The notes beneath the pieces were generated by a model. It saw only the letters and a program-made list of their open reading frames with translations. It did not search any database and was not told where the DNA came from. Positions 1 to 12,053 of a stretch of DNA of 64,000 bases are shown here, piece by piece. The position numbers were made by a program, and so were the translations under genes. The first letter of the stretch is position 1. Each line of letters begins with the position of its first letter. Source of the stretch: Dactylellina haptotyla (lineage: Eukaryota; Ascomycota; Orbiliomycetes; Orbiliales; Orbiliaceae). Location of the stretch: NCBI GenBank assembly GCA_031310005.1, contig CM062385.1:1550001-1614000 (forward strand). The letters are read 5' to 3'.

Positions 1-498
1 CACTCGTCCCTTACTACTTCTTAGTTCTCCAATTACCCCGTGGATCAACTCTACGTTGGAGAAGAAGTTCGTGCGGAAGGTATTCTCCCACTGCTCCACC
101 TTTGCATCCTCGATTTTCGCCACAGGGTCCAGCGCCCCGTGGTTGAGAATCAACGAGTCTACCCTCCCCCACCGCGATACTGCAACCCCGACAACCGAGC
201 TCGCAATCTCGGATTTCAAGTCCGACGACGAGGACGAGAAATCTACAGAGACAGCCTCTAGGTTATTGTGCGAGATTGCGAGGGATTTCAGCGCCGGTGT
301 AATTGTGCGGGTTACCGCGAGGATGTTTGGTGGGGTTGGGATGGAGAGCAGGTGGTTAAGAATGGCCAAGCCAATGCCTTTATTGAATCCATTCCTTTGG
401 TTAGCCTTGTTTTTAATTTATACAGGTATTTGTGGTCGTAGATTGAGTCAAGTACCTCTCCCAGCACCGGTCAATATAACTACAGGTGCTACACTCAT
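1..498 (-). CDS. Short-chain dehydrogenase/reductase, N-terminal part
   Basis: This is the 5' part of an NAD(P)-dependent short-chain dehydrogenase; the 3' end lies beyond the window. Exon 1 is 498-456 and exon 2 is 377-1; the 78-nt intron (455-378) has a GTACTT donor and a CTAAC branch site. The joined N-terminus begins MSVAPVVILTGAGRGIGLAI, a beta strand plus the TGxxxGxG dinucleotide-binding loop. About 100 residues on, LILNHGALDP corresponds to the family's NNAG motif, and the following helix (VEQWENTFRTNFFSNVEL) also fits. The catalytic YxxxK is not in the window, so substrate cannot be judged. It resembles small cytosolic oxidoreductases of the yeast Irc24 benzil-reductase type, but that is only a family-level inference. 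Confidence 0.8.
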
Positions 499-1377
499 TT
501 TTTATACCTAATTGCAGGATTTGATGCTCTATGAGGATTGAGCGGAAAGATGTTGAGACCTTGCAGCATAGCCGAGTTTAAAGTTGAACCCACAAAAGTG
601 GCCTCGAGTCGGGGTCACCATCCTTGCAGCCCTAAATACGACAAGCCGTGCACGGCCTGGTAACCGCAGAAGAGAAGACGATGATCCTAAAGTAAATATT
701 TTGTATATAATATATGTCAGATTCACCATTTCCTCTTTTATATTTACTGAATATACTAATACAGATAAACTCGCCAAACGCGAAAAGACAGTGCAACCGA
801 ATGGTTCCAAGACCAAATATATATTTACACAATGAAAGAAAAACAGCTATCCACTCTATCAATTTTAGAAGTTCAACCGATAAAGGGGTTTTGTGAAGCT
901 GTATTCCCATCTTGGGTTATTTTTTCCCTTTTCATTAGCAGGTGCTTTCCTTCACTAGGGTGGATAAATATGAAGAAAAAAAAGACAAAATATCTTGAAG
1001 AAACCAAGAAAATAACAAAACCCTCCCATGATCGTTCATTGATGATTTTTGGTCGTTTTCATTTATGCACAAAGGTTTCCCGTCAATATGCTCTCGTTTA
1101 ATATATATTTCCCAGAAAGATGCTGCCGAAAGAGTAAGCTCAGTACGATTACCGTAACGAATTAGTTCGAAGAAAAATTAAGGAATAAAGAAATGGAAGC
1201 CCGAAATCATGAAGGACTCTTGAACAGAAGAAAAGAAAAAAGAGAGAAAGCATCAAAAAACGAAAAAGAAAAATTATTAATACAATAACAACACACCGCT
1301 AATGCAGAAACCTGAGAAGGATAAGATAACGTGGAGGGGGTATCAAACCGAACCGGTTTGTATATGTCAGTTGGCTT
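499..1377. other. Intergenic, no gene seen
   Basis: This stretch lies between the dehydrogenase start and the phosphatase stop, both on the minus strand. It is AT-rich, with A-rich runs around 1170-1290, and is probably the phosphatase 3' UTR plus the dehydrogenase promoter. The short open frames here are overlapping, low in information and without recognisable domains. Confidence 0.6.
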
Positions 1378-4164
1378 CTAGCCCTTCATCCACGCTGACA
1401 TGCTACCATCAGCAAGTGGCCGGCGGACGAGCCACTCCATCACTGTTTCGTAGCAAAGAACGTATTGCCTGAGGCTTTGTACCATTGACAGTCTTTGGTC
1501 TCTCAAGTTCTCGACAGCCCTCTCGATCAGGTCTATGCGGTCATCACTCATCCAATATTCATCAGCCTCATGGTGGTCAAAATTAGATCGCATTGGAGAA
1601 TCGCCGTCATAGTCAACTCCGTTGTGAAACTTGCCGCCCATCCGAATATTGTCGCGTTGGCGTCTGAGCATATCTATAACGGAGTCGGTGGCACAGAAAG
1701 TCCCGGTACGGCCACAGCCAGCACTACAGTGGACAAGGATGGGCCTCTCACTGCTACTGGAGGATCTTCTGTCGTAAACATTGGAAGCTGACGACCGACG
1801 GGATCCACCGGAAGAGCGGACGACAAGCTCAGTCTGTTCGATTAGAGCGAGGATATGCGCCGGGTCAGCCGGGGCACCAAAGTCTGGCCAGGAGGAATAC
1901 TGCAGCTGCGTGATTTCGCGAAGAGGTGAGAACGGATGGGCATTATGGCTCAAGGTAAATTTACGCATGATGACGTGTGGGGCATTAGGGTCCTTTGGAG
2001 ACTCCGGTTCATGGGAACCTGTGTGACGAGAGCTGCTGTGACGGCGAAGCGACCCGTCCTTCTTGTAAAGGTGGCTACTTGTTTTAGCTGGATCCAAAGC
2101 TATCCGTCTTTCGGAGATATTGTTGAGCTGATACGGCCCATAATTGTGCTCCTTCCAGTACTTGTGGCATTTGAGTTGACCTCCTTCTGCTTCAGCAGTA
2201 AGCATAACGATGACACGGACATCATGATCCCAGACAACACTCCAAAAATCCCTGAAAGTGTGAGGAATTGGGCCCTGGGTGGCAATATACCGCTTGGAGC
2301 TAAACTCGGTAGACACGTAGCTGGCATTTATGTAGTCACAGGATTCCGGGGAGTAATCAGTGAGCTTGACCCGAGTATGGTCGTACGGCCAGATGTTGTT
2401 GTATCTATTCTTTGCGCCTTTCTCGACACCAGCCAACATGTGAGAGTGGGGCGGCCGAACTGTTTTGGGAGATTCGTAGGTCACGTTAACGTTGAGGGCG
2501 TCCTGCATTCTGCGTTGTTCCGCTTTTTCCAATTTCAAAAACTTGTCGGCGAGCATTTTGGCACCGCCATCTTTGAGAACTTCCCGCATCCATTTGGGCA
2601 TCGCCCTGCGCACTTCAGATGTGATATAGGGCGGCACCTTGAGAGGGATTTCACCAACACCACCGATGAGATCCATGTTCTGCCGAATGTTAGAAAAGAA
2701 AGGGTTCGCTGCAGTCTTCGGCATCACGCAGCTGAACGCAGATGGGCCTCCATCAGTAGAACCCGATAGCGATAATGGATTGGAAGTCTTTGTCTCGCTG
2801 TGGAGTGGTTGGTAGTCAATCAAATCTGGATAACTGTCGTTGAATTCTTCGAAACCACCTGTAAATTAAAGGTTAGCATTCAATTAACACTGACCGACTA
2901 GGCACTATAAAGACATACCACTTAACAGATAGGCTTCGCCTTGCCAGCCCTCTCGTACAAATTTGTTGACAGTATGCGAAGCGCTAGCAGATTCCTTGAC
3001 TTGTCGCGAAGAAGCATCATATACAACAATAGCGCTGACTTCCTTCCATCTCGCGAGCTGAGCTTTCATTGCCGGCCCACCAAGACTCTCTGTTAGCTTG
3101 GCAATATTGAAAGACGGTCGTTTTAGAAGGGTAGTGGGTATTGATACGTTGACGGAGTCCAATATCCTAGATTGAGAGAAGGGTTGAAAGGGTCGGAGGT
3201 CGAGAAGTAGAATGCTATTTGGACTCGAATCAAGTATCTGGGCTAACTTCGAGGCGTACATCAGAGAGATACCATCCACCTGAGAAGTCGGAGGCATCGT
3301 TGACGATCTCTGCCTGTCGAGCGGGGGTTTCATGAATTCACCAGCCACAGGACCGTTTAGGTGTGGCATCGACGCGGAACTCCAGCCTGATGCGGATACG
3401 GACCGACTGTGCGGTGTGAGCGTGGGGTCGTAACCCGCAGGCGATTCGTATCTCGGCTGATCAAAGTAATTTTGGGGCTCTTCGTATATGCTTTCCCTTC
3501 TCGATGACGGTGTTCTGGACTGTAGCTCTCCTTCTCCTCTAGGAGACAGGATTCTCCTGCTGTCGGATCTTTCGTATCTGGGAGACTTCAAGGCGCTGCC
3601 AAAAAAACCGTCCATGCCGTCGTTCATATCCCTGCTGCCGCCTCTACTCCTTTGGTTGGCTGCATGATTCTTGTTGTGGGCAGCAATAGCTGTGCTCTGA
3701 CGTCGGAAATTTTCGGAGGCAGCAGTGGGCATGTTGTCGATATCGAGAACTTGTGGCGATCTGGCAGCTACGGATCGCAAAGAGGAGCTGGCAGACCAAT
3801 TGTTATGGGAGTAAGACTCCTCAGAATCCCTATCCAGGCCGAAATAGCCCGATACCGGGCTCGAAGTTTGGCCGGTTCCATCACCTCTAGGTAGCGGTGT
3901 CTTTCTTGAATATTGTGATCCACCGGGAGTCATGGGAATGTGGGAAGGAGCAGAAAGGTCGGCAGCAGCAGAAGGGGTGCCGGGAATGGTATAGAGATGG
4001 GGGGGTTGGGTATGTTGGGATCGAGACTGGCCTCTGCTGCTGGAGGCGGTGAACATGGGGTTGTAGTCGAATGGGGTGCCCGGGGCAGGGCGTTGTGATG
4101 ATGTCAGAGACATCCTTGAGAATTCTTCGTCGTACCGATCCAGGTCCAGGTCCAGTCGGTGCAT
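1378..4164 (-). CDS. Protein tyrosine phosphatase with N-terminal rhodanese domain (Pyp1/Pyp2-like)
   Basis: Class I cysteine phosphatase of the fungal Pyp/Ptp2-Ptp3 group, which dephosphorylates stress MAP kinases of the Sty1/Hog1 type. Exons are 4164-2919 and 2858-1378, with a 60-nt intron (2918-2859, GTATGT donor, CTAAC branch site); 908 residues. Residues 1-290 are disordered and Ser/Pro-rich. Residues about 295-440 form a rhodanese domain whose active-site position reads YDASS rather than YC, so it is probably a non-catalytic kinase-docking module as in Pyp/MKP proteins. The PTP domain occupies about 540-900, with QGP, the WPD loop (about 740), the signature HCSAGCGRTG (Cys about 793) and a QYVLCYE helix. 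A Ser/Arg-rich insert lies inside the PTP fold (about 670-710). The start is the first ATG in frame; a further upstream exon cannot be excluded. Confidence 0.92.
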
Positions 4165-7100
4165 CCAAACTTCGGAATCTTGGAAGGGGAGAATGAGGGG
4201 GGGAAACAGAGTGATTGGACAGTGAATATGGGATTTCGGGAGAATTTGAGGGTCCGGAGAAGGAAAGGAAGGGGTGCGAGGACGAGAGGAATGAAGGCGG
4301 GCGTTCCTGGCGGGCGAGGGTGCAGAGGCAGCGTAGCGGCCGAGCAGGTCGACGAAGGCAAAAATGGGTGGCCACGGAAAGGGTTCTGGAAAACCGGTAA
4401 TTTCCTAATTCTCGAATCGATCGGTGAGGAGATCACAGCGACGGTCGTAGCAATGAAACGGCAATCCAGACGACACGAGACGGGCAGGCAATCAAATATA
4501 TTTAACAGCGCGGGAAGTCTAACGATTAAAGCCCAGCCAACCGGGGTTGTTCGACCGGGACGGTATTATAGCAGCAATAAACGGCGGAGGGTGCGACGGT
4601 GGGCCCCCAAAGCTGTTTGTGTCCGCGAAGAGAGGAATATGACGCCTGAACCTGCTCCCCGTCGAGATCAGATTTATTATTTGGTTCGAGCCGTGTTTAT
4701 TCTCAGCACAATTACCAGGAACCCTTTTTCCCTTCTTGTCGTCCGAAGCGGCCGACACTTTGTGTATACTTTTGTGTGCTTTGTAAACCTTTGTGAGGCT
4801 TTCAGTCCGGTTGTTGCGGTGGTTGCGGTGGAGGCGGTGGAGGAGGTGTTGCGGGTGTTGTTGTGCCAGCTGGACCTCGTCGTGGGCGGCACCGGTTCCT
4901 CTGCGGCAGCTGCAACGGGCCAGGCGAATGGGGAAGAATGCCGTCGTCGTCGTCCGCTTCGATGCAAAAGAGAGATCCCGATCAAAGCAACACTCCGATG
5001 CGCCGCTTAGTTCTTTCCTTCCTTCTGTCTGACAGAGCGGCTATGCAGTTTTGGTGAAGAGAGAGAGACAGACGAGGGAGTGAGAGAGAGCGAGAGGGAC
5101 GAGATCGATGGTTACGGTGGTGGATCGGAGTCCGAATCAATCAATTCCTCTGCCAACTTTTTTAATGGCGACCAGACCGGGCCAACCAAGGGACGAGCTC
5201 GCTGGCTAGCCGGCTTCCAAGACACTCGGACAGCTGCTACTACTACCCAACGGCCTCTCCTCTATCCCCAGCCCTGCGCCCTAATTATCCCTAGTTCTTA
5301 TATCCCCCCTCTTATTTAACTTACGTTGTCTTAATCTTGCTGCTTCTCGCGAACCCGATCGATCGCAGTTGAGACGTCCGATGACGACAAGAGGGAAAGT
5401 AACAAAAAACGGTCGGGCAGAAAAATAAAGAAAAGAGGTGGAACCAACCCCGTCCCTTCCAAAAGCAGATAGCAATAGGCGGTATAGTATTGGGTTCTCA
5501 AATAAAGTAAAACAAATAAAATATACGGGACCTTTGTGGGTAACTCCGCTCTGCTAATTACCCTCTATTCATATATACCTAATATTACTACTTTCTCGTC
5601 AAACCGTGGAAAAACTTGGTTTCTCGTTTGACTGACAAAGCAAGAAAAACAAAGAAGAAAAGAAATGGCGGCGGCGGCGGCGACCAGAACTGTAGTACCA
5701 CGAGAAGCAGCGTCCTCCAGCCCGACGTGACCTTCGGAAAGAAAGGAAAGGAAAAGAAGGAATCGCCTCGTAAGTACCGGACCCTTTGACTAATTGAACG
5801 TGGGATTTTCAGTTCCCTGAATCTTGGTTATCCGTCAAAAGCTGGATTCAACAGCCGCCTGCCTTAGCTTCTTTCACACTCCCTTGCTGCAGCAAGCCCT
5901 CTCGGACTAAGCATTGACGAGGACTTGGTAATATCATCTCTCATCGTACAGGAATTGATTAATTGACGAAACAGGCCCAAATATACGGGACGTCAGAATA
6001 CTGGAATTCCCTAAAACTCCGATCTTGCTGTTTCCAACAAAGCGATCGGAAAAAGCTGGAAAGGACTTCCAGAAGCTCCTATTCGTCCTCTTTTTACCCC
6101 TCTTTTGAGGTTTTCTTGTCGGTTGAGGCAGAGGCAATGTCAATCGCTGGCAATCAGTGCGCCATCAAAGGAGAAGAAGAAAAAAACTTGTTGGCCGTGT
6201 GAATGGAAGACAGGGTCCATCCAAAAACTGACACCTTTCAGCAGAGTGCTGGTACAGCAAGATGCAATATCTGTCCGTCGCAGCAGGTACCAACTGGTAT
6301 CGACTTTTCATTCCCAGGGCCACCGCCGTCTTCTGATCTCTTTTCATTTTAGACGGCCAAGAGTCTACAAATCTCGAGGATGGCAGTAGATCTAGATTCG
6401 CCTGAGCGAGTCACCTGGGCCTATGAGAGATGGAAGGAGATGTTCAGGGTCCTGATCGTCTTAAAATTCAATTGTGTGCTGGGCCGGACCCTGAGAATCA
6501 AACAAAGTGAATGAACTGAGGTCTCAGGAACCTGAGATCCAAGTACGCATAAATGCATCAGACCACATTTTAATTTCTCTTCTCCCACTGCTGCTGGTTC
6601 TGTGCTGTATCCCTCTGCTCTCGAGCTCACAAAAAGCAAAAAGCCCCCTCAAAAAAAAAGAAACCGCCCTCCGATATCTCTTTGGGCTGGGTTTTACTTT
6701 ACGTATGCGGCGCCGGATCACGGAAGTGGCACTGGCTGGTTCGATCCTCAGAAGACGTGGGGACTCAGCTGCCGTTCTGGAAGCAAAACGCCGCCGTGGG
6801 AAAAGACCAAAACATCTCCCATCCAAACCTTTTAGACATTTGAGTTTTGAGCTACTCGCTCTCTTTTACGCCAAGAGTTAAAACACACTGGGTTACGAAG
6901 GAGGAGAAAAAGAGAGGGAGATTGACAGAGCAGCCGCATGGTCCCCTGGCCTTCTCATTCCAGGGCAGATCAGCAAGCTGAGATGCTCCAGCTAAAGTTA
7001 AGCTTCACGGAGGAAGAAACTCGAGCTAGCCAGGTCATCACGAGCTAAGGAGGTTGAGATCCTTTGAAGGTGGTCGAGCTACATGAGAAATATGTGCGAG

Positions 7101-7886
7101 TGGTATGATATCTGAGCTTTTTGTTCAGCAGCCCGGCTCCACCGCTCCTGCTGCTGCGTCCTCTGTGGGCAAATGGAGGTGTGAAAGGGAGGCCAGGACA
7201 GGTCTAGACCCCCAACCGGATTAGCCAGACCCGCCCGACGTCATTCCGGCCAGGGTCCGCACCAAAAGGGAAACCATTGGCGAGTATGACGTCGCCACAA
7301 CGCGCTGCGACAAACACCAACACCCGCAACGCATGTCCAAATCCCATTCCCAAAACTGCATTTCGAGGAGAAACCCCACCACAGCCAACGGGAACGCGCG
7401 CGCCAGAGCAGGTGCATAACCTGGAATCTTCCTTGCAGCTCAGGGACCTCTTTCTCTGGGAATATTTAGTCTCGACATTCCTCAAACAACAATGCAGTGG
7501 GTCCTTCTACTCAGATCCTTCAGATCCAGAGACCCATGTCGCATCGCTGCCGACCCGTTGCCACCATCGTGCCCGCATGATTGGCCCGATGCTGGTCCAA
7601 ATTCTATGCTCAGCACCCCACGGAACTCTGGCAATTGAGATCACAATTGAACTCCTTAACATTCAGGCGATATGAGATGCAGGCAACCTTGGTAATTTTT
7701 TATTGTTCGACAAAAGAAATGAAAATGAAAATGAAACCTGCAAAAGGCCGTACACAGACACCAGAATAACACTCCAAAACCCACGATGGTCCCTATTTTC
7801 TGATAATATTCACACATGAAAAAAGAATCAAGCCCCCAAACTTGCTGCAATGAAAAAGAAAGAAAGAAGAAAACAGACCGATGGAA
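4165..7886. other. Long non-coding stretch upstream of the phosphatase
   Basis: About 3.7 kb between the phosphatase start and the Brl1/Brr6 stop, both minus strand. The open frames here are overlapping, compositionally odd (Arg/Ser/Thr runs) and carry no recognised motif. The part next to the phosphatase has GGT-rich, CG-rich and purine-rich tracts (4800-4960, 5060-5110, 5640-5760), consistent with a long 5' UTR or promoter. I see no tRNA, transposon or convincing spliced gene. Confidence 0.5.
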
Positions 7887-9345
7887 TCACCATTCTATCT
7901 GTTTCCGCGATACGGTTGGTGAAGCCTCCTCTTCGTATCCATCGTCTTCGTCGTCCTCCCGCTTGACCACCTTTTTCGCTGTAAAAAATGGGGTTCTCAC
8001 AGCCTTCGTCGGGCTCCTGCTCCTCCCCCTGCCCTTCAACCTCGCTGGCGTGGCAAATATCGCCCCGTACGGATGAACCACGCCAGCAGCGCCCCCATAT
8101 TCCACAAAGCGTGGTGCCGCAGCTGCCAACACCGGCGCCGGATGTCCGCCCACCTTTGCCCTGAAGAACCCAAATGCGAAATTGCTCACGAAAAGACATC
8201 CAAACACCAAAACAAAGGTGAACGCCATACTCTTATAACTGATCGGTTCCACGAACCCGTTGATGATCTCCGCAAATGTTTCCGCCGAGACCTTGCTGCG
8301 CCCGATCGCGTAGGGGTCACCGTCGGCGCATATCCTCCACACCTTGCATTTCTCCTCCATGGCAGGCACACGGGTTTCGGGGCTGCACCCGTTGATGTTC
8401 CATTGGTGTTGACATTGTGCCACTTGAATCTGAGCTTCGCCAATGTATTCTTGTACTTTCTTTTCCACGTCCCGTTGAATAGTCCCGACTATTAGATAGA
8501 CGAAATATATTCCTAATGAGGCGATGAGGATGTTGACGAATAACTGTAAGTACTGTGATAAGATTTGAGGTACGTCGCGATGCGTCTCGGCCCATGTTCG
8601 ATCTGGTACAGGAGGTTGCGCTCCTCTGCTTGGTCCAAACGGATTATCGTCGTCGTCGTCATCGTATGAGTCGCCCGAGTTAGTCCAGAAATCACCAGTG
8701 CCGGATCGATTACGCTGACGCCGTTTCGCAACCTTTTTTGCTGCCTTGTCGCTGAATTTCGTGTGTTTTGATGCCTCCGCGCGGGTGGACTTCTTGGCTG
8801 GCGAAAAACCAAAGCTCCCGAATATGCCGGTCTTTTTCTTGTTCTTCTCATCTTGGTTTTCCGCCTTCGCATCGGTAGTCGTGGTTTTGGATACCGTTGT
8901 GGTTAGGGGTTTGGTCGGGGTGTCATCCAGCGACATCATCGAGTCCATCCCCGCAACGTTAACGGCTGGGGAGTCATCTACTTCCGATGCAGGTGATTTG
9001 ATATCGCGGGGGGTCCTCCAGTTGGCGGAATCTAGCAGATTTTGGTGAGGTGTGAAGAACAGTGGTTTCGATGTCGGTGCGGCGAAGACCGGCCGGTCCT
9101 TAACCGGCGTAATGACCGATTCGCCAAAATGACCTAGACGTAGATGTTAGTCATAGGAGAACAGATTATGGAAAGAAAGGTTTGCGGTCACGCTGCGCCG
9201 TACGTTTTCTGGCAGGCCCGTTTTCAAGCCCTCGCTGGATGTATCGCTGATTGTGCTGGGCATAAGGCGACGAAGGGTCGGCGGGCCCGCCCTCCTTGTC
9301 CCACTGCCAGTCCATCGGCGACTCGTTTGACCGTGCGCGGGCCAT
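7887..9345 (-). CDS. BRL1: Nuclear-envelope/NPC assembly protein, Brl1/Brr6 family
   Basis: Integral protein of the inner nuclear membrane and ER that helps membrane fusion during nuclear pore complex assembly and affects membrane lipid balance. Exons are 9345-9204 and 9133-7887, with a 70-nt intron (9203-9134, GTACGG donor, CTAAC, TAG); 462 residues. The N-terminus (MARARSNESPMDWQW) is followed by about 240 polar residues with Lys-rich and Asp-rich tracts. The diagnostic domain is two membrane segments (about 244-267 and 353-375) flanking a lumenal loop with four cysteines arranged C-x8-C and C-x5-C (CQHQWNINGC, CKVWRIC), which form the family's disulfides. The C-terminal tail is basic, then acidic. 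Brl1 and Brr6 are paralogues in budding yeast; most filamentous fungi have one, so the symbol names the family rather than a strict orthologue. Confidence 0.92.
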
Positions 9346-9660
9346 GGTGTTTAGTTTGTTTTAGGAGCTGTGGCACGAAGCTGGCGGTGATGGGTGGTGG
9401 ATTGATGGAGCGGTGGAGCGATGTGGTTGGTTAAGGTTGAAGAAACGCGGTGGCGGATGTCGGAGCGGTTGTGGGGGATTGAAAACAAACATCAACAGCG
9501 GACGGCGCTTCATAGCAACCACCTCCACCTCGGCCTCGACCATCAACCTCCAACCTCCAACCTCCACCCACCACCATCCACCATTGTCATCATCGTCACC
9601 TCCAACGGCAAGTTCGATCCATCTCCGTGTGATCCCTCCGTATCAAATCCAAACGAGAAG
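9346..9660. promoter_or_regulatory. Bidirectional promoter region of BRL1 and IES6
   Basis: The BRL1-like start (minus) and the IES6 start (plus) face away from each other across 315 bp, so both promoters must sit here or overlap the genes. The right half is rich in CCACC/CAACCTCC tracts (9520-9600). I see no clear TATA box on either side. An open frame reads through into IES6 from 9421, but its extra 80 residues are low-complexity and look like leader sequence. Confidence 0.55.
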
Positions 9661-10182
9661 ATGGCGCCCAGCTCCACGCCGACAACCATAATCCACGAAT
9701 CCCTCGACATCACCAACCTAGATAAGCCCTTCAAATCCGCCAGCTGGAAGCCTGCTGCCCGACGCAACAAGAACCTCAAGCAAGTTCTCACGGAAGTCAA
9801 TCGCGCCCAGGCCGCGTCGATCATCGCATCTCAGGCCCAGACCGAGGCCAACACGGGCGATAACACTCCAATTCCCGAATCCGCCCTCGCAGGTCTTTCG
9901 GCACGCGCAACAGCCGCTCAGCAGGCTTCGGCACTTCAAAAACTCTCATTGTCAGTCGGACAACCGGCACCGACATATGGTAATATCGACGCCGCCCCGT
10001 CGCTGCATCCCGCAAACTCGGGCCATTGGTGTGATCTGACAGGATTACCCGCGAGCTATGTTGATCCCAAAACTAAACTACGATACGCGAATAAGGAGGT
10101 CTATGGGGTCATCAGAGGTCTGGGCCAGGGAGTGGCAGATCAATATCTAGCGGTTAGAGGTGCGAATGTGATTCTGAAATAG
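9661..10182 (+). CDS. IES6: INO80 chromatin-remodelling complex subunit Ies6
   Basis: Small subunit of the INO80 remodeller; in yeast Ies6 pairs with Arp5 and contacts the nucleosome. Single exon, 173 residues, starting at the ATG that gives MAPSSTPTT. An N-terminal patch (SWKPAARRNKNLKQVL, about 22-40) is the family's conserved basic motif. The C-terminal YL1_C domain (about 115-173) reads CDLTGLPASYVDPKTKLRYA, then EVYGVIRGL and YLAVRGANVIL, an excellent match to the YL1-C consensus. The frame is open to a more 5' ATG at 9421; I prefer 9661 because the extra sequence is repetitive and unlike the family. It ends 208 bp from the convergent oxidoreductase gene. Confidence 0.93.
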   Translation: MAPSSTPTTIIHESLDITNLDKPFKSASWKPAARRNKNLKQVLTEVNRAQAASIIASQAQTEANTGDNTPIPESALAGLSARATAAQQASALQKLSLSVGQPAPTYGNIDAAPSLHPANSGHWCDLTGLPASYVDPKTKLRYANKEVYGVIRGLGQGVADQYLAVRGANVILK

Positions 10183-10390
10183 ATCCATGGAATAAATGGG
10201 GCGTTTTTTTTTTGTTTTTTTTTCTCGGTGATTATTTAGGAGGCAATGGAAGGTCTCACGGCGTTTACGGAATTACGAATTGACTTGATATTACTATTTT
10301 TAACCAATTTTTCCCACTCCCTTCTTTCGCGCAAATGTTCGATTCAACCGGTCATTTGCTATCTGTCCGAAGATGCTTCTTGCACCCGCA

Positions 10391-12053
10391 CTATTGTAAT
10401 CCTAGCTGGGAGATATCCGCCGACAACAGCTCGCCCATCATCAATTCTGCCATGACCTTACCAGTCCCAAGACTCTGGCTGATCCCCCACGGACCGTGGC
10501 CAGCAGAAACAAACACTCCGCCGTTCCCGCCAGCTTTGGTTTTCACTCCTCCCAAAATGGTGTCGGGAACACGAGCCAGTATCGGGTTGCCAGCTGGCGT
10601 CACCGGTCGATGGCATAGCCCCGTCGCGATTACGTCGACCACTTCGGATGTCTTTTCGCTCCGCATGGGCATAATATCGCCGCCGCCATTACCGCCTTGA
10701 TTCACCAGGACCTTCGCAAGATCAATCAGCTCTTTAATATCCGATTGTTTCTCTTTTACCTCCGTTGCAATAGCCGGCAGCGGAATTTTTGATGAATTCA
10801 CTCCGGCGAAATATATGTCTCCGTTGACTCTAGTGAAGAACTCAGGGTGCCACGACACCCCAGAGATGCTGGCAAAGACCGCATGGCAGTCCGAAGGGGT
10901 TTCTGTTTCCTGGACAAATTCCTGTCGAGGCTGGTATAGTGGCGATCTAAGGATAATACTGTGCCCAGCGAGTGAAGTAATTGGGAGCTGATAATTGGAC
11001 TTTGGGAAGAGCCTCTGGAACACCCTATCGCTCCACGGCCCTGCTGATATCAAAATATGAGAACACAAAATCACTTCTTCATCCTCGGCTGTGCCGAAAC
11101 TGTTAGAAACTACCACTAGTCCTTCCAGCTCGCCATCAGCCGTTTGAGTAATCCTCAGAGGTGTAACGGGATGTCGCACATCTACCCCACGCTGCCTGAC
11201 TTCCTTGAGGAGAAACTGGCATAGATCACGCGGGTCTCTACAGTCTCACTCTGTTCATCAGCAGGCAGCATTCTTACAAATCAAAAAGTCACATTGATTG
11301 CGGAAATTGGCAACAGCAAGCGAACCTCCTCAGAGGGGGGATATCTCAAGCAATTGAATAGATCGATCGATGCCCGCATCAAAGAAGGGAAGAGGAAGAA
11401 GAGGGGGTGGATACATACACCTGCGCAGTAGTATCCCCTGTGCTCGACAGCTCCACTTCTCCACCATTCGCATTCAACCAGTCTGGCGCAAGGCGGCGTT
11501 GGGCAGCATTCTTAATATCATCACTATCACTCGTTTTCGTATCCTCAGGTGAACCATACGAGGCATCGACTCGACTAGTCCCCGCCCTCAGCCAATCATC
11601 TCCCCGTCTCCTCTGCTCGCCTGTCTCACCGTTCCTTTTGCTCGCAAGACTAAGGCTTGTGCTCCGGGTATAACCCCAGTGTTTCCGTCCATTATTCGCA
11701 TCCGCAAGCTCCCGATGGAGTCGAAAACTCAGATCTCCGAGGGCAGAAGACGCAGGCGAAAACCAGTCCTTCGCGAGAAACCCTCCGGCTCGACCGGACG
11801 CGCAGGCGAACAGGGTTGGTGAGGTGTCTAGAACTGTTATCTGCTGAGGTGGGAGGAGGAAGGGGAATTGTGAATGCTGAGAAGAGGCAGACGAAGTAGA
11901 TGACGGTGATGATAGGTAGTATGCGGTTGAGAGGCCGATAATACCGGCACCGAGGATGATGATCTGGTGAGAAGAGGAGTAGGTGGCCGTGGCGGCGGCT
12001 GATTCAGCAGCAGAAGGAACGCCAGCGGTGTTGTCAGCTGTGGTATTTTGCAT
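10391..12053 (-). CDS. FAD-dependent oxidoreductase, DAO superfamily, Tda3-like
   Basis: Flavoprotein of the D-amino-acid-oxidase fold, closest by eye to the Tda3 group, which in yeast has been tied to late-endosome-to-Golgi recycling; its substrate is unknown. Exons are 12053-11419 and 11237-10391, with a 181-nt intron (11418-11238, GTATGT donor, TGTAG acceptor); 493 residues. The joint restores TAQVDPRDLCQFL. The dinucleotide-binding motif IIILGAGIIGLSTAYYL is near residues 30-46, after an Ala/Thr/Ser-rich leader. The C-terminus holds the family's cofactor-binding stretch GLCHRPVTPAGNP and then SAGHGPWGISQSLGTGK. A Ser-rich insert (SSPSSTSSASS) follows the first helix. The long intron could hide a small exon, but the simple joint gives the expected protein. 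Confidence 0.87.

Noticed and set aside
1936-2769. Plus-strand open frame of 277 residues
   Set aside because: It is antisense to the PTP catalytic domain, whose minus-strand reading has clear motifs.
4159-5010. Plus-strand open frame of 283 residues
   Set aside because: It overlaps the start of the phosphatase gene on the other strand; the composition is Arg/Gly-rich with no motif, typical of a GC-rich leader.
6725-6760. GGTTCGATCC, tRNA B-box-like
   Set aside because: The flanking five bases do not pair and no A-box lies at the right distance.
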